Shown here piece after piece: positions 1-12,528 of a stretch of DNA of 64,000 nt. How positions within the stretch are numbered: the stretch's first letter is position 1; each line of letters starts with the position of its first letter. The stretch is from the NCBI GenBank assembly GCA_036245805.1, contig BTRK01000006.1, positions 53,561,257-53,625,256 of the forward strand, written 5' to 3'. This stretch comes from Pristionchus mayeri. Its lineage: Eukaryota; Nematoda; Chromadorea; Rhabditida; Neodiplogasteridae. The notes under the pieces were generated by a model. It saw only the letters and a list, made by a program, of their open reading frames with translations. It did no database searches and had not been told where the DNA came from. The position numbers and the translations under genes are program-made.

Positions 1-1124
1 ATCTGTCGCCCCAAACGGTACAGAGCCCTCAAGCCCTGTATCAAAGCAAAAGGGGGCCCCATCAAAATTAGTTGGTATGTTACTTTTGCATATGTGGTTG
101 ATAAGCTATCACTTGAACCGGGTCGGTCAAGTTCCATTCCAAAGGCAGGAATCACATGGAAACATCAGTCCACGTAATTTTGGCGCACCCTGTATTTAGC
201 GCTCTCCCGGGCGCGTCTCCCGTCGTTTCTAGTCAACTTCCAGGATCTGTAGCGCTCTTCGACGAACAGATAGAGACTCACTTTCAACAGTTGAAATGTT
301 TAGCTCTTTGTGCTCTACATTTCTAGCTATGAACCGGACCGCTATGACAATGTTGACCTAAAGTACAGTTTCGAGCCTTTCCTTGGCTCTAAGCTGAAAT
401 TTCGTATGTATAGGTGAATCCACTCTCTAATAAGTTTAGAGGGGCATTAATATGTTATTTGAAAGAGATTTCGCACATATGGGCCAAGCTCCCAGGTTGA
501 GAAGGGTCTGAAAATCGATTTTCAATTTCCAGGTCCGGTCGTATTTTTGACCCTATGGGAGTACTGTGTTGAGGTCGGAAACAATTATAAATGTTGCTTT
601 GGATGATTTTGGACAGATTTGAGTCTAATAGCTACCAGTTGGAGCTTCGAGGGTACTTTGGTCTGGAACTCATTCTGAAATCGCCGGACAAAAAGTCACG
701 CTCATTTTTTACCCCTTTCGATTTGGCTAATTCTTGGCGTCAAGTTAGTCACTCATAATGCCTATCAATCGCGCGTATTCACTCAGCCGAGTTTTTCCGA
801 TTTCTAGAATTCGGTGGTCGACCCGACCACCCCGAACTGGGATGTACATAAGAAATGACATGTTCAACATAAAAATTGTAGAGAATGTTCTCAGCTTTCG
901 TTGTAAACAAAGAACGAGTTTCTATCTTCATTTTAAACGAACTTATGGCCGTTTAAGTGGGCTCGATTTGACCCCCAAAAAGTGAGTGTACCAAGTTTGG
1001 CCTTCTGAATCTCGAAGGTGACGTCAGTTATCAGAATTCTGACAACGCAGTTTGAAAGAGCATCATTTGAAATACCTTATATCATGTTTTTATCAGTGTT
1101 CGATGACGTTTGGTTTTACCGCCG
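1..1124. other. no gene recognised
   Basis: AT-rich sequence with short reading frames only. No exon chain, RNA gene or terminal repeat could be supported on either strand. The longest frame, 75 codons at 758-985, has no recognisable family features. Confidence 0.5.
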
Positions 1125-1168
1125 CGAACCTCCCTCAAATGGATGATTTTCCATTTGAGGGAGGTTCG
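1125..1168. repeat. perfect 19-bp hairpin
   Basis: A 19-nt stem (1125-1143) is followed by a 6-nt loop TGATTT and the exact reverse complement (1150-1168). The stem contains CCTCCCTCAAAT. It could be a small foldback remnant or a structured RNA. No terminal duplication is visible, so the class is open. Confidence 0.85.
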
Positions 1169-4100
1169 TCTCATAAGGTAGTTGAGGAAATTTAAAATGT
1201 ATGACGAGTTGTTGCAGAATCTTACCGAACTGCTCATCTTGACGATTTCTTCCCAATCACAATGCTATTATTGGCACTGTAAATTTGATTATGCACAATA
1301 GATGCAATGTCAGACGGGAGGCAACAATACGAGCAATACATACGATAGCTCATTCAATATGTTATGTTCAACCGGCCAAAATCATAGAGTGTGAAAACAC
1401 TTAAAACAGAGCGGCAAACTTTAACACGGCAAACACAGACACACGAAGGTTAGGCAGAGACAACGGATAGCAGAGAGAGAGAGGGGAGGGGAGGAAAATG
1501 AGAGATCGATGCGTGCGAAGAGGCGGACGAGATGACGAGAAAGATACGCGTAGCCGAAAGGACATTCTGACACTAGAGATGACTCCGCAAGCAAGATTCG
1601 GCACATCCAACTGAATGTGAAGTTGCCCTTTTTTGATAATGCACGCTGAATTTCCTTAACTTTGTCTGATTATATCTGGTGCAGATTGACTCAAAATGTG
1701 GGGAACAAATCTTGTGAGAGTTTGCACACAATGCAAGAGAGATGAGGCGTGAAGTGTGCGGGAGAGGAGAGAGCGAAAGAAGTGAATGGAGGGCAAATAA
1801 TACAATATGCTGGCGTGTGGCTGAAAGGGCACTACGACCATATGGTGTACTGGAAAAGGAAGGTGGAGTGCATATTTCCCAGAAATTTCCCGAGCCCTTA
1901 TACTGTATTTATCAACGGAACGTGGCAATTCTTTTTGGAATAAATTTAGAATCGAACCTCCTCTCTCCTTCTCAATCTACATTTTCCCCCGAACTGGGAT
2001 TCAATATTTCTACGGGAGATGAACATGATGGAATTCGAAAGCGAAGAGCCTCCAGTGAAGGCAAAGAATATGCATGCTGGGAAGCAGGAAGTGTAGCAAA
2101 ATAGGTCCCTCCACTCTCCATTTCTCCCCTTCCTCTCATTTTCCTTTCTCTCCTCTCTTCTTATGATCTCTCGCCTGCTCACTCTCCGCTATGGCCTTCA
2201 AAGAGCGACTAGCTCAAGGGAAGAGATCAAAAGATCGAGATCGCCTTGAGCATACAGCTAAGAGAAAAGAAAAGTAAAGTAAGGATACGCTCCAAACGCT
2301 TTAAAATAAGGCGAATTGTATATTTTTCATTTCATTTTGTATTGTTTTCGTTGCCGTCTTTTCATTTCCGACGATGTGCTGCAACAACATTTAAGACTAT
2401 TGTCTGCTAATAAATTTATCCTTTATAATAAATTATCGGAACAATACACATGTTATTCTGAAAAAAGTTAGGATGATGTCAATAATCGTGAACTATGGCT
2501 ATCTAAATTCGGCGGAAATAGGAAACTGTCTCAGATGTCCTTCGTCTCTCAAATTTAACTGCAGAAAAAATGTGATCAAATATTGCTAGCTTCAGAAAGA
2601 AAGTACTTTACCTTACTCGTATCATGTCAATACTTGTAGAGTGCTCGACTTGGTCTCGAGTTTGTTCATAAATTCCCGGAGGAGGATGAAATTATTGAAC
2701 ACAAATTCCTTACAGTAGCAGACATGAAAAAACAAAATATTAGGAATGAGTGAGGATTGGAGTTCGAAATTCGACGATCTTCTTGATTTTCAATATCAGA
2801 GCATTCGCATAAGTACCGTAGATTTGAATAATAAAAAGGGAACATAAAAATATGCGTTTCGCATAATCTATTGGGGTGTCCAGAAAGTTCGTATAATTTT
2901 TTGTTTTTATTTTTTATTCAATGCTTTACAATTCTCAGTGACCAATGTATGCCTGTCCATATAATTCCTCTCGATCTACCCTTCTCACTTTCTCTCTTCA
3001 CATGGCAATAGGTATGAGAACTGTTACGCCATGCCACCTTTGATAGATCAAAATCTTCATGACGTCATTCATCCTAGTGTCCTTCCCACTCACCAATTTG
3101 TCTGCGTGCTTTTGCTCTGCCTTGGATACAATGTGTGCACATTCCGAAATGCACGTAGTTCCAAACATATCTATCAGTGGGAAATCACGAGGTGTCCAGT
3201 ATACGCTATACTAGATATAAAAGTTTGCATTAGTCATACAAAAAATTAGTGCGCAACTCATTATTCGCTAAATGAAACGCACATTTCAAATGCTTAGAAT
3301 ATATGAGTCACATCTATTTTGAAATGCATTTTGTTTCTCTAAATATACTCGACAGGAATTCATGGCTCAACAGGAATCCGTCGATCGAAATATGTCGAAA
3401 TATTGACGTTTACGACGTAACGTGAGACAGCACGGCAAGCCGTTTCTGAGCATATATTCGAATGAGCCGGAAGAGCATTTACATCCTCAGCCTCTAATCC
3501 CATGGTTACTTCTCATACCTCGTTAGGGAAAAACCGAACAAAACTGAAGCACCCATGCGAGAACGGGTAAGCGAGACAAAATAAACAAGGGTAGCAATAC
3601 AATCAGCAAACAAGATACCCAGCGGGTGCACCCGCTATGTCCGCCCTATCTCATTCCGCACACGTCTGTATTCCACTCAATGATCAGCATCTGACTATAT
3701 ATTGTACGTTAGTATCGCAATAATCGATTACGAAAAACTTGTTATAATTTCGAACATTTCACTGATGTGCCGCAGCAAATTAAATTGTTGCAATCGATTT
3801 GTAATCAAAGATAATTGGATTTGAGTAATCTATCGCTCCACCATTCGAAGGCTACGTCTTTCCCGCAATGGAGGTGGTAATACGCGAGAGAATTTCTGAG
3901 ACTCAACTGTGACCTTCTCTCGCGAATATTAGCTTAACCGGTGAGCCTATTTCGCCGCGCTACTTCCCATATCACGAGTCTCGTGAAAGAATGAAGCTGA
4001 GACTGAGAATGGGGAGAAAAGTACCAAATCTGTTCTAAACATTTTTGGTCATCCTGAGGCATGCCTGAATGGCCCCAAACGTAGTAATATTTTGCAAACT

Positions 4101-4797
4101 TCATTTGGAAGCTCCCTGTAGAATGCCTCACATCGGCTGCTTCTACTTTGAGAGCCATTATCTCCGTTCTGGTTAGAGTAGTCAAACATGAAGATAAAAC
4201 AAAACGAAAGGAAACTGGATGTACATAAACAAGCGACAGTGAATGTCTCGGGTAGGGAGATAAGCGATGTGCGATATATGGAGTTATGTGAATTATCTGG
4301 AGTGGTGTGGCGGGGCTATGGGTAGGTATGCGAAATAGCAAGTTGATGTGCATTCGTTGTATTGAAGAAGTTTCGTTTTTGCCAGATCAACAACATTTTG
4401 ACGTGCACAGGCCATTCGATTTTGCAAGCGGAGTTGATCCTCTTTCCATTTTCCTGTTTATTAAAATATCTGATTTTTGTTGCGTTGTGCTTCATTAGGA
4501 TTGATTGTTCTTCGTTCGCGAGAAACTTGACTTTTTGGCTCTATAATTTGAGAGAGTGGTGACCTAGATCAATCGATCCGCCTTTTCACGCGTATTAGAC
4601 TGGGATATTGTACGGCAATCGCATGTACCCGACGAACATTTTTGGCCTTTTCAGCTATTACATGCTTTTTGATATGTTATCGATCAATGAGAGGGTTAAA
4701 AATGAAAGTCAAACCAATTTCCTCTAGTGCATTTCTCGCGTTCTCTGTTTAAAAAACGCTCTAAAGACTGAAAAGGGGCATTGACATACATTCGAAG
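1169..4797. other. intergenic, no supported gene
   Basis: About 3.6 kb without a convincing gene. It contains a purine-rich GAGA tract (1465-1495), two overlapping unassigned frames on the plus strand near 1742-2104, and a 139-codon minus frame at 3934-4353 that matches no family I know. At 2871 the motif TTGGGGTGTCCAGAAAGTTC resembles a mariner terminus, but no matching opposite end was found. A short motif near 3966 (ATATCACG, then CTCACGAG-like bases) recurs near 16926 and 20287, suggesting a dispersed repeat. Confidence 0.4.
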
Positions 4798-4909
4798 TAG
4801 TGATGCCAAAACGGCTCGCGCTCTCCTCGTTTCACACGCTCTCTCGCTCTGTCTGACCGGTAAGAGAGCGTGTGAAACGAGGAGAGAGCGCGCCGTTTTG
4901 CCATCACTC
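4798..4909. mobile_element. foldback MITE, family A (hAT-like)
   Basis: A near-perfect hairpin of about 112 bp starting TAGTGATGCCAAAACGG and ending with its complement. The inner stem is rich in CTCTC and the loop contains TCTGACCGG. It is closely similar to the copy at 59805-59916, which has an 8-bp target duplication. Here the flanks no longer show a clear duplication. It is non-coding; the long plus and minus frames across it are hairpin shadows. Confidence 0.8.
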
Positions 4910-5914
4910 CTTCACTCCAAGTACCATGCATCTGAAAAGATAGGGATGGGGCGGAACCATTCATTATCTCCGATCTTGATCTCTTTCCTAACCGTCGAAT
5001 CTTTCCTGCACTAGATTGCGTTCTACACGCTCCACTTTATGTGTTCATTTCGAAATCCTCTTCAACATTAACATTCTTAATTAAGATATGATATTGTGTA
5101 TGAAGTTACTAAAATATGATTTCATCTTTAAATAAATATTTTCAAGATGAATACATCATCTCCTTGTCGGCTTCTGCATAATCACGTTCACTTATCAAGA
5201 ACATTAATCAAATTTCAAGGTAACATTTTACGATAATTTGAAATGTTATCAATTAAAAATTTGTCCAAGAGTACATCGCCAAAATTAAAATATTCTCAAT
5301 AAAATGCAGGATCTTGTTTTTGAGGCAATACTATTAGATTGTACTTTGAAGCGAGTAGAAATGTCATTCCTCACGCTTTCCTTCACAAAAGAGAGTTTTA
5401 GGTGATATCCTGCGTCAATTCCGCGATGCTCGTAAAAGTGGACGAATGCACGTCAAGAGCTCTGCATTTCGGATCAAAGCTCAATTGCAAGTGGGTTTTT
5501 ATCATGGTTTTTGTCATTTTATTTAAGTAATTATGTGCCTACTACTCGTACTGGCTCAAACCAACGATAATATGAAATACATTGGTATGCAAATTGTGAA
5601 TAATGGTTAGGCAATAATGGTTAATGGTTAAATGATGATCCTTCATGAAGTCAGGGTGTAGATCGCTCACATTAAGTTTGGGACATGGCTGTATTCGTTT
5701 CTTTGGTCGGACAGATTTATGATAGTGTGCGCTGAAGAGAGTATATACGCCCCTATCTACCACTAGAAGACCTTAGTTGATTGGGCAAAAACGAACGAAG
5801 GGAGATGTCAGAATGAACATTGGTTAAAATCGGACAAAACTTTATGACCAACCTGATATTATGCGAAATACATAACAAGTGCGACTTTCACAAGTCATGT
5901 AATAGTGTCAGAAC
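4910..5914. other. intergenic, nothing supported
   Basis: AT-rich spacer downstream of the nuclear receptor gene. No coding exon, RNA gene or clear terminal repeat was found. Confidence 0.5.
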
Positions 5915-8245
5915 TTAATCAACTACTCCAGGGTTGATGTCGTTGCACATTTCGTTGAGATTCTGCATGAACATCACGTTCTCCTGCTTTGTTCGAGTGA
6001 CGTTCTCCTGAATGAAATTGAGTAATGGTAACCTAAGAGTTGGTTGTGAATTGAAACATTCTAAACAACGATCTTCTGAGCAAAATTTATATTCTATTAA
6101 TCAAATACGACCACTTTTCCTCATGAAGAATAAAATGATCTCGCACAGATAAATTTAACAACTAATTGGACAATTTGGCACCTCCATGCAAGTGAGGAGA
6201 CAGTAAATCTCGCCGAGTCTCACGACGTTGTCTGTTCGTCCGAGTGCCTTGTACACACTCTGGAGTTCCGTGAGAATTTCCGCCCTGTACTTATGTACCG
6301 TGGCCGACAATTCATCATCGAGATCAGCTACTCCTGAAATTTATCCTCTTTCAGCACATAAATGGCAAAAATAAGTGTAGCGTTTCAATTGTATTTTGGA
6401 ATCTTTAATCTCAAATAGATTAGGTAAAAACGAATGCAATTGTATCAGAATGAGAGAATAAATAACGTTCTTGCAAAGAATCACTAATCAGTAGAGTTTG
6501 AGAAACGATACCGCGCTCTCTTCAGTCTACACACTCTCTCTTCCATCGATCTCTCTAGAGAGTGTTTAGAACTAATATTGCGCGGTATCGTTTCTCGAAC
6601 TCTACTAATCAGGCTCACCGTTGCTCCAGAAGGCCAAGCCCAACATCGCAGTGAATTCGATGTGATCCGGGTTGATTCGAGTGAATAATTCGCGTCTCAT
6701 CGACTTTGTTCGGTTCAAGAAAGCTCGGATTAACCTCCAAATATTTGAATTACAGCAGAGATTATATTTTACGGAAATGCAGGTATCAAGCCAAGGATTT
6801 CCTCATAAATAAATTATTCATTTATAAACTAACTCGATGACGTCACTCTTATTCGTTCCATGCGGGCAATCATCCATGAATGAAAGTGTCGATTCGCTGT
6901 TGATTGTTGTTGTATAACTAGCGAAACTGAAAATATCGTGTTTTTTTGCTTATTTAAAGCTAGAAACGCTTACTGTGAATCGAGGTCATTAGGAAAGTGA
7001 ACTTGTGCCCTGTAGGTGACATCAACCAGAGACAAAAACGCGAAGCATTCGTATATTACCGATTCCTTTAAATGACTGAACATGTAAATTCATTGGTTCT
7101 TTTTTCGAGATCATCATACCTTTTTCGCCGAAGTCATCTTGAAAAAGTCCGTGAAGGCCATATTGGCGAAATCATGAATAGCAGACAGGAATATCCGTTC
7201 ATTCGCAACAAACATCGAGTAAGTGCTCGTAACGAAATTCTGGAGAAAAAAATTGTTTTTTAATATGTATTTTTGTATCTCACGATTTTAGATCCATCGT
7301 AGTCCCATGGACTTAGCAGGTAAGCATCTGGTTTCGTTCCAGCCTCTCCTGATATACGCGTTTGACACATGCAACTGTAAGCATTGCTAGTAAGCATCTG
7401 TGATGTTAAGGCAACCTGTAGCTCCATCTGATTTTATCGAGAAGTGGAGCCGAACTTCCGGTGGGGAGAGCAAGTGTGAATCTGCCCACAACCAATGTTG
7501 AATGATTAACACAGTGACTTTTACGTAGTGTGATCAATGAATGTTGATGCTTTAGATTCTAGTGTTTGCCGCATTTCGATGTCGCTCATATTGCTGCTCA
7601 CACATTTCACAATTTCCGGAATCTGAAATACGCTCTTTCATGGGCTTATCCTAAAAAATGTAAATTACTAACCACAATTTCCTCTCCATCACTCGCATCT
7701 GCCCTCTTTAGCACTTCAGAGAAACGTTTCAATCGGCATTTACGACAGGAATTAATCGTGCCTGAGTGAACTTTGGATCAATGCAGAAAGGGTTTTTTAT
7801 ATTTTAAAATTGAGTTTCTTTTTTATTTTGTTTCGTCTAATTATCGATTTTGACAATCGACAGGTTGAAAGATATAAAATTTCCGAAAAAAAATATCGTA
7901 GACTCGCCTTCCTTCTTTGCGCATTTTCCATTTCCAGAGATGCACTCGAGTGACAGGGGATTGATTGAGCGAACACGTCTCAAAATAATCGAAATTACCT
8001 GTCATAGCATCCACAAATTCCACCTGGACCTATTACCGATGTAATATGATTTCAACCGATTTGTCAACATAATAGTCTCTTGTTAAATGCACAGTTCACA
8101 ATAATGCCGATTCGGGATATATTTGGGTAAGTTGTTCAATTCAATTTTAGAAATGTTACTTGTAGAAAACGGCGCACGCTCGGCAGCAGTCGATACCCAG
8201 TCGGCACTCAGTGATTGACGCCGAACAAATCAAGCATTTACGGCG
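5915..8245 (-). CDS. nuclear hormone receptor (nematode-type)
   Basis: Hand-joined exons, 3'-ward on the minus strand: 8245-8160, 7907-7855, 7761-7673, 7622-7525, 7374-7284, 7239-7120, 7065-6974, 6926-6834, 6734-6619, 6333-6182 and 6007-5915 (stop). All phases agree, giving about 360 residues. The first exon encodes zinc finger I, CLIC...LGIDCCRACAVFYK. The third carries the end of finger II, CRKCRLKRF. The rest has the helical pattern of a nematode receptor ligand-binding domain: DPHIEF-like INPDHIEFTAMLGLAFW, then HKYRAEILTELQSVYKALG and VVRLGEIYCLLTCME. Such proteins are nuclear, ligand-regulated or orphan transcription factors. The initiator exon upstream of 8245 was not found and the second exon (53 nt) is the weakest. 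Finger I is unusual, with Cys at positions where relatives often have His or Val. A MITE sits in the intron at 6492-6604. Confidence 0.8.
6492..6604. mobile_element. foldback MITE, family B (8-bp TSD)
   Basis: A 113-bp hairpin with termini TAGAGTTTGAGAAACGAT and the complement. It is flanked by a perfect 8-bp direct duplication CTAATCAG (484-491 and 605-612 in the 6-kb block). An 8-bp duplication is typical of hAT transposons. It lies in a nuclear receptor intron, six bases inside the splice donor at 6618. Confidence 0.9.
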
Positions 8246-9606
8246 CTGAAATATTAAATATTTAGAAAAATGCACAATTTCGCTCAGGTACGTGCGATTA
8301 TTGGCTACAAATTATTGTGTACTGGTCAATTTCGTTAAGAATGAATGTTGTTGTGTTGCTCAGAACAAAGCCGTCTATTTCCTGACAATTATAGTGAGGT
8401 ATTTTAAAGTGCTATGAAAAAGAGCGCTCTATACGCGCCGATTCAGAATCGGAAAAATGGGAATGTGGAAAGAGAAGATGCAGAGGAGCTCTTGGGTAAT
8501 TGACCAGCACCCCCCCCCCCCCAATTCCTGTTTTTATGTTGTGAAAAATGATAGGGGAGAGGAGTGGGGTGGGCCAACTATCCAAAATGTGCCTAGAGAC
8601 GAATGTTACCTGTCTCTCAGCCACCATCTCCAGAGGGTTTAGGGATGCAGAATGCGCTAGTAAATGAATGTGAGGCGGAGTGGTTCCTCTCTGAATTACA
8701 CTCTGAATTATATCGTTGCTCGAATCTTGCTCGAGGTTGTTTGGCAGGGTCAACACCACACAATGTGCACACGCACTAGAGATAAATCACACGATCAAAG
8801 AAGAGAGAAACCTGCAAACGTCTCTCTTTTTGCATTCACAAAATGACATCCGCCCCGATTTTATGTTTACGCATTGATTTTTGCTGTGTCCTTTGATTTG
8901 TCGGTTCAAAATGTTTGCCTTCACATCATTAAAAATATGTGGGCGAATACATTCGTTACCTTTCAAATCCAATAGCGTCCACAAGATGGATTTATTAACA
9001 TATTTCTGGCCCTCTCCTCGTTATTTTGAGGGTCATAATATCTACCCGAAAATCTGAACTTCACTTCCCATTCTTAATCATGCAGATTATTTCCTTGTGT
9101 CAAGGCTACACAACGTGCATTTTGTAGTCGTGTGTACTCCCTGGAGAAGTAACACACAATGAAGAGCCATCACACCAAAGATCTCAATGAATCTTGTAAT
9201 CGCATAGGTATTCGCACAATCCTATGATTGCGATCTGAGCAACACAAATAAACAATTGCCAGGTTTCGTTGTTAACAATTTCTGGTCTTTATATAGACAT
9301 ATATGCGTATACGATATTTCGTTATATTCTCATGAGGATACCCAACTGTCGCCAGAAAATGACCAAGATTGGCGTTATCAGCAAATGTCGAGCCACATCG
9401 AAGAGTGCTTTGAAAGAATGCCTCAATCGACTACAAAGTGTTCGATGTGTAGGCACATCAGAAAATGCACAACGAAGTTATTAAACTCGTGCGAGTACGC
9501 AAATAATCAACCCTGCTACTTTCCAGAAAATATCAAGTTCGTAAATGGCTACAAATAACGTGACCCACTCATAAAATAATTCTTACCTGTGTGCTCCGGG
9601 GAAAAT
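8246..9606. other. intergenic; poly-C tract and one Cys-rich frame
   Basis: The region upstream of the receptor should contain its first exon, which I could not identify. A run of 14 C begins near 8508. A plus-strand frame of about 100 codons at 9256-9558 lacks an ATG start but is Cys-rich near its end (CSMCRHIRKC). I cannot assign it. The palindrome begins at 9607. Confidence 0.4.
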
Positions 9607-9905
9607 GTATCATATCGAATCTGTGTTTAGCGAGTGGAAAAACATTCAAAATTCAACTTCATGAGTCGTTATTATACTCATTGCGTACCTTATCGCTTCC
9701 CTATTGCGATTTGATTTTTTGAAAAAAATAAAAATCAATAATTTTTCCAGAATTTGGCAAACACGATAAAATTACGGTAGCCGGTTGTGCAAATTACAAT
9801 TTGCCAAAGAGGATTTGGCAGCATTTAAACTTTCTCATCATTTTTCCACAATTTTCGGTTGTTTGTCATGTTATATTGCTCGAATTGTCGATTTTTCTGC
9901 TTCAG

Positions 9906-9985
9906 CGAGCTGGAGACCCAGCGAGAGGCCGTTGGGATGCTGCTGCTCCGCCTGGAGCAGCAGCAGGGACGATTTTGGACGATAA
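9906..9985 (+). pseudogene. captured exon-like coiled-coil segment
   Basis: After a CTTCAG acceptor the frame reads ELETQREAVGMLLLRLEQ, a GC-rich amphipathic heptad-like stretch unlike the AT-rich surroundings. The mirrored copy in the right arm (about 16360-16440) differs by a base giving EQLQ for EQQQ. It looks like an exon taken from a second host gene, but I cannot name the source. Confidence 0.35.
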
Positions 9986-10330
9986 GTTGTCTTTTCATTT
10001 CTTTTCTTTTAAATTCTTTTCTTCTCTTGGCATTTTTCAGGTAATTTGCTTCGAGCTGGCGTGGGGGTAGCCCCAAGTGGCCCCCACGCGGAATACGCAC
10101 GTGGCAGATAGTGGATAAGTTAGGTTCGCATGTTTTTCCTCTTTTTGTTGCAAAATTTATTGTTTAGTCGCTCGACAGTGCATTTATAATGATTAAAAAC
10201 GAGTGAATGCGAATCTGGAAGGCGAATCCATGCCGAATTTTTAATTTGACTCCCGCATCTCGCTGTTTTTCATATTGCAAAACGATGAAACGCGTGTGTT
10301 CGTAATATCACTGTTGCCCCCCTGGCTCGC

Positions 10331-10872
10331 ATGAGCGTACTCGCCGATGCTCTTAAGACCATCAACAATGCCGAGAAGCGCGGAAAGCGCCAGGTCCTCG
10401 TCCGCCCTTGCTCCAAGGTTCGCTTTCTTTACTTCTTCTCGTGTGTTCTTCACAGGGCACGAATATTAAATCTCTATTTGGACAATTTATGCTCTACTTT
10501 ATTTTGCTTTCCTTGTGAACTCGTGTGAGAACTGGTTTATTATAATTAAATCGTGCAAATCTGTCTCTTGGAGGCGAAGCTATGGCGGATTTTTAGGACT
10601 CACGCATTTCGCTTTTTCTTTAAATTCATTCCAAATATATCCGATCAAACACGCATGTTCCACCTATTTTTGTCTAGAGATGGTGTAGGAAATTTCTGGA
10701 ACTTCCAAGTGGTTCAGTAATTACATCTTCAGGTCATCGTCCGTTTCCTGACCGTCATGATGAAGCACGGATACATCGGAGAGTTCGAGATCGTCGACGA
10801 CCACCGAGCTGGCAAGATTGTTACCAACCTTACCGGACGCCTCAACAAGTGCTCGGTTGTCTCTCCAATCAG
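10331..10872 (+). pseudogene. rps-22: rps-22 (uS8) exons 1-2, 5' fragment
   Basis: Exon 1 (10331-10417) encodes [17 protein letters not shown] and on to PCSK. Exon 2 (10733-10872) encodes [18 protein letters not shown] through LTGRLNK...SPI. The match to eukaryotic small-subunit ribosomal protein uS8 (S15A; nematode rps-22) is unmistakable. The last third of the protein is absent. After the exon 2 donor comes an intron-like stretch and then another exon 1. An inserted residue is present at KIVTNL (usually KIVVNL or similar). This is not a working ribosomal protein gene. It lies inside the inverted arm and is mirrored at 15461-16002. Confidence 0.9.
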
Positions 10873-11187
10873 GTTTTTTTTCATTTATTTATTTGCATTT
10901 ATCTTCTGTTTTTTGATTCACTTTAGGAGGGTAAACTATGCCCAAATTTTGTTTTCCTTCGCATTTTTTTGTTTCAAAAATTACAAACTTTTTTTATAAT
11001 TTTAAAACAAGCGAATGTGCACTGGAAGGTGATGCTATGCCGAATTTTTACTTTGACTCACGCATTTCGCTATTTAAAAAATATCAATAACGAGTGCGCG
11101 CGCTTGTTTTGAACGCTTCTAAACCCAATCATGATTAATCTCGTTATCATTAATATCTTGATTTTGGTTCATCTTTTCGATTGCAGT

Positions 11188-11236
11188 CGCGCCGGCCCCC
11201 CTGGCTCGCATGAGCGTACTCGCCGATGCTCTTAAG
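11188..11236 (+). pseudogene. rps-22: truncated second rps-22 exon 1
   Basis: After a TTGCAG acceptor the sequence repeats the exon 1 start, ending at ALK of MSVLADALK. There it is cut at the palindrome's inner boundary and followed by transposase-gene DNA. The right arm keeps the complete equivalent (15123-15037). The left copy was therefore lost or replaced after the tandem duplication. Confidence 0.85.
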
Positions 11237-11251
11237 ATGCTCAGAAGGGGT

Positions 11252-12528
11252 CTAATCGTAGATTGGTCCTCCCTTAGTTTTAACCACCTTTTCCATTTGG
11301 TCCTGCATCCTAAGGATCAGTTTCCGGCAGAGTTCTTTGGTCAGCCTTGTCTCCCACCACTCCTTGATTCCCTCACGGAGACTCTCGAGTGTGTCGGCCT
11401 TATTCTGGGACTGGAGCCATTGCTTCATGATGGCCCAGGCCATCTCCACCGGATTCAAATCCGGCGATTCTGCGGGCCAGTCGAGGGTCTGTCATGAAGG
11501 TGTGTCATTTTTTTTTAAAAGTTTAATACCTTGATTCCTTCATCTCGAAGTAGGCTCGGGTCGATTGGGAGGTGTGGCACCTCGCGTTCTCTTGGACCAG
11601 GATGACCTTCCCGCCATACTTCTCTCTGAAATGATTTAATAATAAGATAGGAGCATTGCAGAACTGACTTGGACCACTGTAGATAGACGGAATGCAGCAT
11701 CTTCTGGTAGACTCCTCCATCTACCGTGACCCCTCGACGGAGTATCACGAGTGGCGTAGCTCCCTGCCAACTGATTCCGCCCCACACCATAAGCTGAATA
11801 TATGGAAGTGTTAAGGAGTGTCTGCGGTATTTTGAGAACTCACACTGGGAGGACGTTTGAATCGGGGCTTGACCCGACGGGAATTGTCCCCTTTGAGGAT
11901 GTAGACGAATCGCCTTCTCACTCCCGACTGCACCATGGACTCGTCGGTGAAACAATGATTAATAAACATTGTTCCGAGTGCGCGGTGGTGAGTGCAGAAG
12001 GAGAGACGAGGAGGACGATTCGCCAAGCGCACCGAGTGACCGTAGCGTATCGTTCCCTTATCGATTGCCTGCTCCTTCCTGATCCTCTTCACCACGGACT
12101 GGGACAGCTGCAAATCATATGGGTACGGTAGCGAGTATTACGATCATTCCATACTACGGTAGATAAGGATGATGTGAGAGGGTGATCACTAACAGTCTCG
12201 TTGAAGTTTATCTGAATCTCCTCCACGAGTTCTGATACTGGCTTCTGGCTGTCTTCCATATAGGCATGGAAGATGTAGTTGAAGATCGGCCTGATCATCC
12301 CCTTATTGACAATAGAGGATGGGGTGTAGGGCCTTCTCGTGTCGAACGTCTTATGAACGATGCGGAAGATCGTCGATTTGGATACCTGATCTTCTGATTA
12401 TGAACATTCGTGTTAAATAAAGTGACCTTTGTCTTTCCGATCTCGTGACACTTCTCTACGATTCTCCCGTAGGACATTCCTGAATCTTTCCAACAAATCA
12501 CTTTGTCCTTCCAGGTTCGCTTCGACAT
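11252..12528 (-). CDS. Tc1/mariner-type transposase, six exons
   Basis: Exons: 12528-12427, 12385-12194, 12107-11844, 11793-11669, 11625-11530 and 11488-11252. The N-terminus has helix-turn-helix character (KSTIFRIVHKTF). The catalytic core shows FTDES (first Asp), LMVWGGISWQG, VQENARCHTS, and the hallmark WPAESPDLNPVEMAWAIMK. The length, about 340 residues, fits the Tc1 family. Two oddities stand out. The second catalytic position, normally Asp in QDN, is Glu (QEN). The last intron joins out of phase by one base, so the copy is probably inactive. It lies between the palindrome arms and is convergent in layout with the unknown gene at 12788. No separate short terminal repeats of its own were seen. 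Confidence 0.8.

Larger units (their letters stand above)
9607..11236 (+). repeat. left arm of the 7.1-kb palindrome
   Basis: It matches 15097-16725 in reverse complement. The symmetry stops abruptly after CTTAAG, in the middle of a second rps-22 exon 1; on the left, unrelated transposase DNA follows. The arm contains an internal GC hairpin at 10059-10089 (GCGTGGGGG and its complement). Confidence 0.9.

Noticed and set aside
3934..4353. 139-codon minus frame as a gene
   Set aside because: No family features, no splice context, and low-complexity Ser/Leu/Pro-rich composition over its first half.
10331..10872. A functional rps-22 gene
   Set aside because: The final coding part of uS8 is absent from every copy, and one copy has a premature stop.
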